Origin: JAJFKB01 sp965230515
Lineage (GTDB): Bacteria; Pseudomonadota; Gammaproteobacteria; Pseudomonadales; IMCC2047
DNA length: 64,000 nucleotides
NCBI GenBank assembly: GCA_965230515.1
Contig: OZ246007.1
Location: 744,001 to 808,000 of the forward strand
Direction of reading: 5' to 3'
The position numbers and the translations under genes are program-made. Under the pieces are notes generated by a model. That model was not told the DNA's origin and made no database searches. It saw only the letters and a program-made list of their open reading frames with translations. Of this stretch, positions 53,614 to 61,687 are shown in pieces. Numbering within the stretch: the stretch's first letter is position 1; each line of letters opens with the position of its first letter.

Positions 53614-54995
53614 TCCGCTAACTCTTTTTGGGTCTGAAAATCACGCTTCTGCAATAACGCACGTAACACAACAATGATAAACAACAGCCCTCCGATCGAT
53701 GAAATGAGCCCTCCCATTCCCATGAAGCCCATTCCCACCACGCGTTCAATGCTGTCGAGCTCTTGCGCGGCTCCGGCCACCTTGCGCTGTACGCCATAGC
53801 CCCCGGACCAAACCAATCCCATTATATGCATCAGCTGACCACCACCATAAGTCCAAGGCTGCCACTTGGCAATTTTCATGTCTCGCAATGCATAGCCCAT
53901 TTTCGGGAGCAGGTCATAGGTCAAGCCCATCAGTGCCAGAGAGACACCAACAATGCTGCCGTGATAATGTGCCGGAATAACGACGTTGCTGCCCTGAATC
54001 AGGAATCCGATAATACCGCCAATACCGAAAAGCAATAGTGAACAGATAAGCGCATAACGGGCCAGCTTCTGCTCGCTGGTATGGGACTTATCGGTCAACA
54101 GCGCCATCAAAATAGCCGCTCCAAGAGGAAGCGTTGCAAGACTCCCACCGTAGCTCATCAACCAGGTAAACAATACTATATTCTCAGCGCTGGTAGCCGG
54201 GTAGGCCAACTGGATAATCGGCGCCAAGAACACACAAAACAAGCCAAAGAAAAGAATCAACAGCACAACTCTGGGACTGATGGGTAATCGTATTCCGGCA
54301 CTGCTCGACAACCACAGCCAGGCAACCAGCATTAACAATGTGTAGGTAAACTGCAGGACATGACCGCCACCCCAAAACAGCCGCTCATAGAAAGATTGCC
54401 CCGTCAGGTATTGAGGTAACTGTATGTAGGTCCAGACGAACACACATAGTGCCACAACTGCCGAAACCGCAGCAGCATTCAAACCAAACCTCAAAGACGC
54501 CTCACCAGTCATCCAGGGCCCGACAGGTGGACAGGCTGTCATACAGTGAAAAACCAGAACCGTAAAACCCAGCGCAAAGGTCAGCAATCCGGCAAAAAAG
54601 ACCGGATCACGAAGTACCGGGATATAATTGCTCATCAGCGCATTACCGGCACCTGTAAAAGGTGAAAGCGCAATAATTAACGTCCCCGCAGCAGCCAATC
54701 CAAAAGCAGTCCAGGCCGCACCCATAAATCGCGGCTTGGAATTCAAACTCCAAAGCACACCCGCAAAAGCCAGGCCCCACACCAGCACTGACAGATCAAC
54801 ATGCACAACCAAGGCAGTATGAAAGAAATCCACCCAGGGAAAAATATCCTGAACATAAGGTGTTCTGGAAAGCACCAGCAATAACGAAAAAATTCCCGCA
54901 CCAAACAAAGCCAACACACATAACCAAAGCCAGGAAACCGACAGCAGCCTGCGGTTATCTTGAGGTATGATTAATGTGAACAACTGTTCCTGCAT
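53610..54995 (-). CDS. Heme-copper oxidase-like subunit I lacking the CuB His pair
   Basis: 461 residues from the ATG at 54995 (AAGGG at fitting spacing; an ATG at 55082 adds 29 unlikely residues). Twelve or so membrane helices. Heme ligands are readable: H65 in ALVVHVDLSVLVW, and H343/H345 in PAHYHGSIVG for the two hemes. Helix VI has H212 in GGGHVLQFTY, but the His-His pair of helix VII is absent (LAYPATSAENIVLF instead) and H+4 is Phe, not Tyr. So a binuclear Fe-Cu centre is unlikely, although both hemes could bind. It ends the cluster led by the CuA subunit. Possibly an electron-transfer or NO-binding partner. Confidence 0.75.
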   Translation of the reverse strand: MQEQLFTLIIPQDNRRLLSVSWLWLCVLALFGAGIFSLLLVLSRTPYVQDIFPWVDFFHTALVVHVDLSVLVWGLAFAGVLWSLNSKPRFMGAAWTAFGLAAAGTLIIALSPFTGAGNALMSNYIPVLRDPVFFAGLLTFALGFTVLVFHCMTACPPVGPWMTGEASLRFGLNAAAVSAVVALCVFVWTYIQLPQYLTGQSFYERLFWGGGHVLQFTYTLLMLVAWLWLSSSAGIRLPISPRVVLLILFFGLFCVFLAPIIQLAYPATSAENIVLFTWLMSYGGSLATLPLGAAILMALLTDKSHTSEQKLARYALICSLLLFGIGGIIGFLIQGSNVVIPAHYHGSIVGVSLALMGLTYDLLPKMGYALRDMKIAKWQPWTYGGGQLMHIMGLVWSGGYGVQRKVAGAAQELDSIERVVGMGFMGMGGLISSIGGLLFIIVVLRALLQKRDFQTQKELAD

Positions 54996-55102
54996 ATACT
55001 TACCCTTATTCACCTGAATGTGCGGTTTTCCGAACGCACAGATGCGCTTTTTGCCAGCCATGTATGCTAACAAAGAAGGCAATTACCCGCACATAGATTA
55101 TT

Positions 55103-55597
55103 CTAATTTAAGATAAACCCGTCCTTAAAGTCGATCACCAACACCTGTCTCGGTTTTAAACTGATCGTCTCCAGCAACTTATAGCTGCTTTCAGCTGCGT
55201 TGGCATCATCCTGCAGAACAGCTTTTATTTTGTGTTCTCCGGCTGGCACATTAAAGCGACCGTAAAAAGTCGAGACGCCATCCTTCTGCAGCCCGGAGGG
55301 TTCTGCGATCTTTTCAAAAAACACCTTACCATCCATGTCGATCGTCAATGTGACGGGTGAACGCTCACGGGGGCACTCCTGAATCACCTTCATATTGGGT
55401 GAAAGCCTGCCCATCTCGGCTTCACTGAGATTCCGACATTCACCAACAATTTTGCCAGGATGACGAATACTCACCTTGACCATCGCCTCATCTGCACGGG
55501 AATGAGCCCAGTCGGGCGCCGATGAAAAATAGGCTATAAAACCCATAAAAAATGTATAGGCAATAATTTGATAAATGATCAGGCGTGCTTTATTCAT
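55103..55597 (-). CDS. Unknown membrane-anchored periplasmic protein of the heme-copper cluster
   Basis: 164 residues. One N-terminal helix (IIYQIIAYTFFMGFIAYF) then a periplasmic beta-rich domain with two Cys (GECRNLSEAEMGRL and IQECPRERSPVTL) that could pair or bind a metal. Its start overlaps the end of the cytochrome b fusion gene by 8 bp, and the heme-copper-like gene follows 107 bp later. I do not recognise the family; the tight coupling implies a role with its neighbours. Confidence 0.7.
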   Translation of the reverse strand: MNKARLIIYQIIAYTFFMGFIAYFSSAPDWAHSRADEAMVKVSIRHPGKIVGECRNLSEAEMGRLSPNMKVIQECPRERSPVTLTIDMDGKVFFEKIAEPSGLQKDGVSTFYGRFNVPAGEHKIKAVLQDDANAAESSYKLLETISLKPRQVLVIDFKDGFILN

Positions 55598-57164
55598 TGC
55601 CCACTCCTTTCACGAAACGTTCATCATCCTCATGGCCCTCTGCTTCGAGCGTCTTAACATAGTCATCAAGTTTCGCGGCCAGCTGTTTGTTACCCTGCTC
55701 TCCAGCCCAGATCACGGCAATATCCCGTTTGGCACCTTTGGTACGCAATTTCGGAAAACGTTTTGCAGCAAAGCGTTCTTCCAGCCAGGTGTTGCCCAGA
55801 CGATAATAACAATCCTCCTCGCAACAACCGGTCACCATCACCCCGTCAGCCAATTCATTCCTGAAGATGTAATCAATGAATGAAGGTGGTATCTGACCAA
55901 CACAGGGCAACAGGATCCCTGCTACGTTATCCTGTTCAAGCGATTCTGCCGGCGCACCGGAACGACAACCGAAAATCAGCACCTTTGGTTTATCGCCCTT
56001 GAGTTTCTTCGCTTTCCTGTCAACCAGCTTGAGAAAATCCTTTACTTGCAAGTCAGGCATATCGATGCCGGTAACCAGCTCATCTACACTGCGAAACGGC
56101 GTCGATGACGGACATGATCCGGCACAGATACCGCAACCAATACAAAGGTCCGGATTGACCACCGCCTGCTTATGACCTTTTTTGAAATCATGCTCTTTCA
56201 TGGTAATCGCGTTATAGGGACAGTCTGCAAAGCACCATGCACAACCGTTACAGTTGGGGGGATCGACGACGGCGATGGGCTTACGCTGATGAGGTGACAG
56301 CCAAGGGAGAATCACCAGCAAACCGGATACTGCTACCAGCAGGCCCCATACCCAACCCGGGCCCCAAAGTTCAATCAGGGGGTAAATATTCAGATAAAAC
56401 CAGTCCAGACCAACATCGGTGACAGCCAGATCCATATTGGCCGGCTCCTGACTTTGGGCCGGATAAACCAGTGATAAAAAAATCATCGCGCCCAACACAC
56501 CCAACGCAAGCTGTTTGGGCGGGTTGGTTTTTGCATAACTGATTCGCTGAATATGGACAAACATTCCCAGCAACAACGCCAAGGGGAATCCAATATGCAA
56601 AAACGCCAGCAATGAGAACAACCGATCACTGACGGTCTCTTCATTCAGAAAGTTCCTTGCCATTGGATCCACCATAATAGGCAACCAGTCCAGAAGCTCG
56701 GAACTCAGCAGCGCAATATACTGGGCCAACTCATCCCAAACCAGCCAATAACCACCAATAGCGGATAGAAAAAGCAACCATAACAGCGGCACACCCGTGA
56801 CCCAGGAAAAAACTCGCACCCCCTGATAACGACCTTTTACAAACTCGCGAAATATGTGCAGGGTAACAGCGACAACCATCGCCGCCGACGAATAACGATG
56901 CAGGCCGCGCATAATGCGACCCACATACCACTGTTCGTTCATCATATACTCAATGGAAGAATAAGCACCATGAACACTGGTTTCAAAAAACACATAGAGA
57001 TACAGTCCGGATCCCGCTGCCACCCAGAAAAAGAAAAACGAGAGCGTACCCAGATGGAAAAAAGGATTGGCATGGTCAGTAAAAATTTTTGAGAATAATA
57101 ACTCAACCGGATTGAGCAGTATTTTCCCGGCTTGTCGAATATATACTACAGGGGATTTCATCAT
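55590..57164 (-). CDS. Fusion of cytochrome b, double ferredoxin and MvhD-like domain
   Basis: 524 residues. Residues 1-215 form a cytochrome b N-terminal domain with two bis-His hemes: H89/H103 and H190/H204, each pair 13 residues apart. Two further helices (about 220-295) precede a 2[4Fe-4S] ferredoxin: C305, C308, C312, C316 and C341, C344, C347, C351. The last 150 residues resemble MvhD/FlpD (C400, C421, C447, C448, C452 in GCCEEDCYYRLG). This would let it exchange electrons with quinones on one side and a cytosolic Fe-S route on the other. It lies 6 bp after senC. Confidence 0.82.
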   Translation of the reverse strand: MMKSPVVYIRQAGKILLNPVELLFSKIFTDHANPFFHLGTLSFFFFWVAAGSGLYLYVFFETSVHGAYSSIEYMMNEQWYVGRIMRGLHRYSSAAMVVAVTLHIFREFVKGRYQGVRVFSWVTGVPLLWLLFLSAIGGYWLVWDELAQYIALLSSELLDWLPIMVDPMARNFLNEETVSDRLFSLLAFLHIGFPLALLLGMFVHIQRISYAKTNPPKQLALGVLGAMIFLSLVYPAQSQEPANMDLAVTDVGLDWFYLNIYPLIELWGPGWVWGLLVAVSGLLVILPWLSPHQRKPIAVVDPPNCNGCAWCFADCPYNAITMKEHDFKKGHKQAVVNPDLCIGCGICAGSCPSSTPFRSVDELVTGIDMPDLQVKDFLKLVDRKAKKLKGDKPKVLIFGCRSGAPAESLEQDNVAGILLPCVGQIPPSFIDYIFRNELADGVMVTGCCEEDCYYRLGNTWLEERFAAKRFPKLRTKGAKRDIAVIWAGEQGNKQLAAKLDDYVKTLEAEGHEDDERFVKGVGNE

Positions 57165-57170
57165 TACTTC

Positions 57171-58112
57171 CTATGATGCTTTAATTGATCGGCGCCACTC
57201 TTTCACAAGCTGGAAGCCCATTACCAGACAACTCATGACGCCAATGAAAACGCCAATGAATATTGAGTAGTCAAAACGGTAGTTATCGCTGGATGGATCA
57301 TAGACCGTACAAAAAAAACGGACTTTATCGGATAACGCCTGCACAAGGGAGGCGCCCGGCTGATTATAGAGCAGCTCTTTCAGAGGCTCCACCAAAATGG
57401 GCACCTCAAATTTCATACCGTATACCTGACGGTATATCTTCCTTTGTCCGTCCAGAATACTTGTTTGGACCAAATGATTAAAGCCTTGTGGCGAAGGGTA
57501 GTAGATAAAGCCCAACTCCTTTGCGAGCGCCTGAATAGTCGATTCATCCGCACTTAAAAAATGCCAGTCCGAACCTTCCTGGCCATGCTGCTTTTTCTGG
57601 AAATCGTGCATTGCCGCCGGCGTATCAATCGGCGTATCAAAGCCGATACTCAGCAGCGTAAACTGTTTACCTGGCATCGCTTTACGTGCATCTGCAACGA
57701 CCTGACCCAGATAGCGTGTTGTGGTAGGGCAGATATGGTAGCAACTGGTGTAAATAAGACTAATGAGCAATGGCTGCCCGGCAAAGTCTTTAAACTCAAC
57801 GCTGCGCCCCTCCGCGTCGATAAATCGATGGTTTGAAACCTGCTTTCCTATTACTGCCTGACTGTATTGAAACGCTTCATCTCGATCAAACTTTTCAAAA
57901 TCGATGGTATTTTCCTGCATAGCAGCACCATGCCCACCATCTGTCATATTATGACTTCCAGAGTCAGCACCATCTTCCGCAGGCATATCCATAGCATGCT
58001 GGCCTTCTGCCATATTATCCATGGCAGCGAAGCTTACCGAGAGCGGTGTCAGGAGAGAGAAAGCGATTACAGCCAGGAAACGAAAACCATAACAGACGAT
58101 TTGATGCATCAT
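57171..58112 (-). CDS. senC: Sco1/SenC copper chaperone with C-terminal membrane helix
   Basis: 313 residues. Signal peptide, a Met/His-rich linker (MDNMAEGQHAMDMPAEDG), then the Sco thioredoxin-like domain with CYHIC copper/redox Cys and the conserved His in GFNHLVQTSILD. A C-terminal helix (YSIFIGVFIGVMSCLVMGF) is unusual for Sco proteins but matches the form found beside sNOR-type clusters. It should insert copper into the CuA site of the subunit II at 59977. A terminator at 58192 separates it from subunit I, though read-through may link them. Confidence 0.88.
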   Translation of the reverse strand: MMHQIVCYGFRFLAVIAFSLLTPLSVSFAAMDNMAEGQHAMDMPAEDGADSGSHNMTDGGHGAAMQENTIDFEKFDRDEAFQYSQAVIGKQVSNHRFIDAEGRSVEFKDFAGQPLLISLIYTSCYHICPTTTRYLGQVVADARKAMPGKQFTLLSIGFDTPIDTPAAMHDFQKKQHGQEGSDWHFLSADESTIQALAKELGFIYYPSPQGFNHLVQTSILDGQRKIYRQVYGMKFEVPILVEPLKELLYNQPGASLVQALSDKVRFFCTVYDPSSDNYRFDYSIFIGVFIGVMSCLVMGFQLVKEWRRSIKAS

Positions 58113-58191
58113 TGAAATTTACTAAACACTCAACCAGAAATAAGGTTGATTAGTATATCCTAATAGAACCTCTGCCATAAGTACCAACCAA

Positions 58192-58221
58192 AAAATAAGC
58201 CCCTCGAAAGGGGCTTATTTT
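58192..58221 (-). terminator. Terminator or attenuator inside the heme-copper cluster
   Basis: Perfect 12-bp stem AAAATAAGCCCC / GGGGCTTATTTT with a six-base loop and a T-rich tail on the minus strand. It lies 52 bp after the subunit I stop and before senC, and may reduce downstream expression relative to the catalytic subunits. Confidence 0.8.
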
Positions 58222-58272
58222 GACAAGACTCAATTCAAAAGCCTTTACTCGAAAGAACCGCCAAGAAATGCC

Positions 58273-59964
58273 TTAGCTGATCCCCCAGGTTTGCGCGAGA
58301 TACTTCCAGTTAATGAAGTAGTAAGCGGCAAATGAGGCGAAGAAAATCAAGGTCAGACAGAGCGTACCAGGTACGGAAATCGCACTGTTATGGACTACCT
58401 TATACTCTTCATCGGTTACCATTTCCACAGCAAGCGCAGGGGAAGATTTCTCATCACCCAGTTTTCTGCCAAACAACAGTGAAGCAACGATAATGACACA
58501 GAATGCCGCACCACCCAACACAGCCAATACTACCGATACACCGTTAAGCGCCATCATGGTATAGGCCGCTGCAGGGAAATCATGCGTCATTCCTGTACCT
58601 GCGAAACCGATATCCCAGTGTCTACGTGGCACACCCAGAGTACCCGCACCCATAAGGAACAACGAAACACCTGACATGCCAAGGCCAAAGATATAGGGCT
58701 GCCATTTAGCCAGACCTTTCATCACCAGCTCACGACGGAACAGCACTGGCACCAGCCAATAGGTTAACGCCATAAATGCCAGCGTCGTACCAATCACAAC
58801 GGTAGCGTGGAAGTGTCCCGGGACATACAGCGTGTTGTGGATCAGAATGTTAACCTGTTCAACACCCATAACCACACCGGTGATACCACCCAGGAAGCCG
58901 AAGCCTACCAGCGATATAAACATACCGGAAAAGACGGGGTTACCCCAGGGTGCTTTGGTCAGCCACTCAAACAGGCCTTTGTTAAAGCCTCGCGCTCTTT
59001 GTGCTGCCTCGATAGCTCCCGGAACAGTCAGACCATGCACCATACTCGCCATTACCGCTAGATACATTGCATAGCTGGTGTTAAACATCTTGAATTCTGA
59101 ACTAATACCCGGATCAACCAACAGGTGGTGCACACTGGCGATCTGCAGGAACAGAATATACATCAGAAACGCCGTACGGCTTACTTTTTCTGACAACGGC
59201 TTGGCACCGAACAGAATAGCCGCGATGGCATACCAGATGGATATGTGCGCAGACACGTTGATCTGCTGCGAAGAGTGTCCAAATGCCCACCAGATCATGC
59301 GATACATCAGCGGATCGATATGTGCTACCAGACCGACACTCCAGAGGAAGGTCGGAATCAGGATAATAGCACCACTCACGATCGTGAAGACCGCAATAAT
59401 GGCTGCCACCATCGCACCAAATGTCACCAGCGGGATAGACCCTTCATAGGTGTTCTCTGCTTTTGCAATCGTCAGCGTACCGAAAAAGATAAAACAACCA
59501 ATCAACGCACCCACAGCAAACAGGATCAAGCTAAGATAAAATAGCGGATCTGCACCCATTGGCGTGTAAGAAGTCATCATCACACTGGAATTGCCCTGCA
59601 TCACAATATAGTTGTTCAACAGTGCCCCAATCAGCATCAATGCAAACGCCACCCACCCCAGCTTGGGGGTCGCCAGCCTGCATTTCAGCAAGACTGCCGA
59701 ACAGAAATAGAGCAGTGCTATTTCAAAGAAAATAATCCAGAAAATCAGCACGTTAATGCCATGAGCAGTCAACACCAGATAGAACTGATCGGCAGGCAGC
59801 AAGTGCACTGCAGGCCAGCGTGTCAGACCGACAAACAAACCAAATGTACCACCCACCAACAAAAAGACAACTGCTGCGACCGCATTGGCCTTCATCAGCA
59901 GTTCTGCCGGCTTGTGAACCTGGAACCCAGTCTCTGGGCATACACGAAATAAATTAGTATTCAT
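58273..59964 (-). CDS. norY: B-family heme-copper subunit I without the active-site Tyr (sNOR-like)
   Basis: 563 residues with about 13 membrane helices. Homology to ba3-type oxidases is visible (SVHHLLVDPGIS, VPGHFHATVV, GVPRRHWD). All ligands are present: H68 and H386 (low-spin heme), H384 (high-spin heme), H230, H279 and H280 (copper or iron B). In oxygen reductases helix VI reads HPxVY with a cross-linked Tyr; here it is HSSQQ (230-234), so Tyr is Gln. That loss is a hallmark of nitric oxide reductases derived from oxidases, such as the norSY-senC type of nitrifiers. A divergent oxidase remains possible. Follows the CuA subunit by 12 bp. Confidence 0.82.
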   Translation of the reverse strand: MNTNLFRVCPETGFQVHKPAELLMKANAVAAVVFLLVGGTFGLFVGLTRWPAVHLLPADQFYLVLTAHGINVLIFWIIFFEIALLYFCSAVLLKCRLATPKLGWVAFALMLIGALLNNYIVMQGNSSVMMTSYTPMGADPLFYLSLILFAVGALIGCFIFFGTLTIAKAENTYEGSIPLVTFGAMVAAIIAVFTIVSGAIILIPTFLWSVGLVAHIDPLMYRMIWWAFGHSSQQINVSAHISIWYAIAAILFGAKPLSEKVSRTAFLMYILFLQIASVHHLLVDPGISSEFKMFNTSYAMYLAVMASMVHGLTVPGAIEAAQRARGFNKGLFEWLTKAPWGNPVFSGMFISLVGFGFLGGITGVVMGVEQVNILIHNTLYVPGHFHATVVIGTTLAFMALTYWLVPVLFRRELVMKGLAKWQPYIFGLGMSGVSLFLMGAGTLGVPRRHWDIGFAGTGMTHDFPAAAYTMMALNGVSVVLAVLGGAAFCVIIVASLLFGRKLGDEKSSPALAVEMVTDEEYKVVHNSAISVPGTLCLTLIFFASFAAYYFINWKYLAQTWGIS

Positions 59965-59976
59965 GATATCCCCTAC

Positions 59977-60516
59977 CTATTCAACGACTAACATTTTGCC
60001 GATCATCAGATGATGGCCGATTCCGCAATATTCGTTACAAATCAACGAATACTCACCGGTTTGATCAGGCGTCAAGGTGACTACATACTCGTAATCGGGT
60101 ACAACCTGAATATTGATATTGGCCGGCTGTAGCGAGAAGCCATGCTGCCAGTCTAAAGAGGACAGGTGAACGCGGTAACTCTGACCTTTTTCCAGTTCAA
60201 TCACCGGCCACCAGTCCCATAAACGCGCAACCAGATACACATCACCACCTGCCGGGGGATGAACAATTGGCGTTTTACGAGGCCCGTATTCCCCAACAGT
60301 ATATTGATCGACAACGGCCTGAGCCTTTGCCATATACTCTTCCGGAGTCACCCGATAAGTTTCATTTGATAAGTTTTGATCACCGACAACGTGCCAATAG
60401 GGCATCATAAATGTCATAAAGACACCCCAAACAAACACGATGGATATCCAGATAAGCTCGGTTTTCTCGATGGGCTCTTTCCACCAAACCTTATCTGCGG
60501 GAGGCGTGATACTCAT
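59977..60516 (-). CDS. norS: CuA-containing subunit II of the heme-copper enzyme
   Basis: 179 residues. One N-terminal membrane helix (about 20-40) and a cupredoxin domain. CuA ligands: H125 (LDWQHGF), C160, C164, H168 and M171 in CNEYCGIGHHLM, with E162 as the backbone ligand. Accepts electrons from a soluble cytochrome c and passes them to subunit I. Size and single helix fit the ba3 and sNOR classes rather than aa3 (two helices). Lies 52 bp after the small membrane peptide gene and 12 bp before subunit I. Confidence 0.88.
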   Translation of the reverse strand: MSITPPADKVWWKEPIEKTELIWISIVFVWGVFMTFMMPYWHVVGDQNLSNETYRVTPEEYMAKAQAVVDQYTVGEYGPRKTPIVHPPAGGDVYLVARLWDWWPVIELEKGQSYRVHLSSLDWQHGFSLQPANINIQVVPDYEYVVTLTPDQTGEYSLICNEYCGIGHHLMIGKMLVVE

Positions 60517-60568
60517 ATGCTCTCCTTACTTTAAGTAATTAAGTATGTTGTTATTGTGTGATGAGTTG

Positions 60569-60730
60569 TTATTTACCCAGAGGGATACTAACAATCTCCA
60601 TGATTCCCCAAATCAGATAAAGCACAGATGGGCTTGCGACACCTATAAACAACAGGATAAAGGGATTATCCAACAATCGTTGCATGAAAGGAATTTCTTC
60701 ATTTTCGGGTGGAACGTCATGCGGCGACAT
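60569..60730 (-). CDS. 53-residue single-helix subunit of the heme-copper enzyme
   Basis: A short gene with AAGGAGTTTGGT before the ATG at 60730. The product has an acidic N terminus (MSPHDVPPENEEIPFMQRLL), one hydrophobic helix (ILLFIGVASPSVLYLIWGIM) and a short tail. First gene of the cluster. Its size and single helix resemble the small accessory subunits (such as subunit IIa of ba3 oxidase). No sequence family recognised. Confidence 0.7.
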   Translation of the reverse strand: MSPHDVPPENEEIPFMQRLLDNPFILLFIGVASPSVLYLIWGIMEIVSIPLGK

Positions 60731-60812
60731 ACCAAACTCCTTAGTGGTTAATAGAAAAAATTTAGAACTTTTATTGAGGCTGCAACTCTATCCACTCTAT
60801 AAATGGAAGTAA

Positions 60813-60826
60813 TTGATCTGAGTCAC
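60813..60826. promoter_or_regulatory. Weak FNR/Dnr-like site upstream of the heme-copper cluster
   Basis: TTGATCTGAGTCAC has a perfect left half and two mismatches in the right half of TTGAT-N4-ATCAA. It lies about 83 bp before the cluster ATG, like the strong box before nirS. It could also act on the divergent cytochrome c gene. Confidence 0.4.
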
Positions 60827-60919
60827 GTTCAATCCATTCCGCTTTATATTTTTGTAGGTTTACCTTTTTATTATGTACAATGTGCCCGCTAAATTTTACA
60901 GAATCTTAGGAGTAACTCA

Positions 60920-61222
60920 ATGAAATTTTTACTTGGTTTAGTTTGTAGCCTGGCCATGCTTGGCGCAGTATCCACTTCACACGCTGCCGACGCGGCTGCT
61001 GGCAAAGCAAAATCTATGACCTGTGCAGCATGTCACGGCGCTAACGGCATGAGCCCGAATGATCTTTGGCCTAACCTGGCCGGTCAAAAAGCGGGCTACC
61101 TGGCCAAACAGATCAAAGCGTTCCGCGATGGAAACCGTAATGATCCCATGATGGCGCCAATGGCTAAAAACCTGTCAGACGAAGATATCGCTAACCTGGC
61201 AGCCTTCTACTCCAGCCTGTAA
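60920..61222 (+). CDS. Small class I cytochrome c (c553/c554 type)
   Basis: 100 residues with signal peptide (LLGLVCSLAMLGAVSTSHA). Heme motif CAACHGANGMSPNDLWPNLAGQ; axial Met in DPMMAPMAKNL. Soluble periplasmic monoheme cytochrome, about 80 residues mature. It diverges from the heme-copper cluster across a 189-bp promoter region and is a plausible electron donor to NirS and to the CuA subunit. GGAGTAACTCA precedes the ATG. Confidence 0.92.
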   Translation: MKFLLGLVCSLAMLGAVSTSHAADAAAGKAKSMTCAACHGANGMSPNDLWPNLAGQKAGYLAKQIKAFRDGNRNDPMMAPMAKNLSDEDIANLAAFYSSL

Positions 61223-61225
61223 GCC

Positions 61226-61666
61226 ATTATCGTCAGGCATTGTCTTTTAACGCTGTTTTTGGTAACGCCCTTTTGTGCGGCAGATACCGAAAGCAGCGTT
61301 AATGAAAGATTACCCTTTAGTCCATCGGAGCTGGAAGCACATTGGCAAGTTGATTGTCAGACAACAATCAACAAACTTAAATTAACACTCAACGGAATTA
61401 CCGTTAGCCTGCAAACTGTTACCAGGCAACAAATAACAGAACGACTCTCTCCTTTTAAATCAGCTCTACAAAAATGTGCATTTATCCATAACACCAAAGA
61501 TACCGGTCGTTACACGCCATGCCCAAGCTACCATAACGCGTATACGCAACTGCAACAAATCACCCAAAGCGGATCTGGCCAGAACCAACTAGCATCTACT
61601 CGTTCACCAGAGACAAAAATATCGATCACTGAACTGCAAAAAATGCTAACATCGGAAGACTGTTAA
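61226..61666 (+). CDS. Unknown exported protein with unclear start
   Basis: About 146 residues in the same frame as the cytochrome c gene and directly after its TAA. A usual start would be a TTG at 61259, but this cuts a signal peptide (RHCLLTLFLVTPFCAA) that begins right after the stop; ATT at 61226 or ATC at 61229 would keep it whole. The mature part has four Cys (VDCQTTINKL, QKCAFIHN, TPCPSYHN and the final Cys), suggesting disulfides in the periplasm. Unknown family. Possibly a rare start codon or an error. Confidence 0.5.
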   Translation: MIVRHCLLTLFLVTPFCAADTESSVNERLPFSPSELEAHWQVDCQTTINKLKLTLNGITVSLQTVTRQQITERLSPFKSALQKCAFIHNTKDTGRYTPCPSYHNAYTQLQQITQSGSGQNQLASTRSPETKISITELQKMLTSEDC

Positions 61667-61687
61667 CCCCGAGAGATTGTTTTATCA

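Noticed and set aside
58141..58156. GGTTGATTAGTATATC as an FNR/Dnr box before senC
   Set aside because: Only the left half matches; the right half has too many mismatches.
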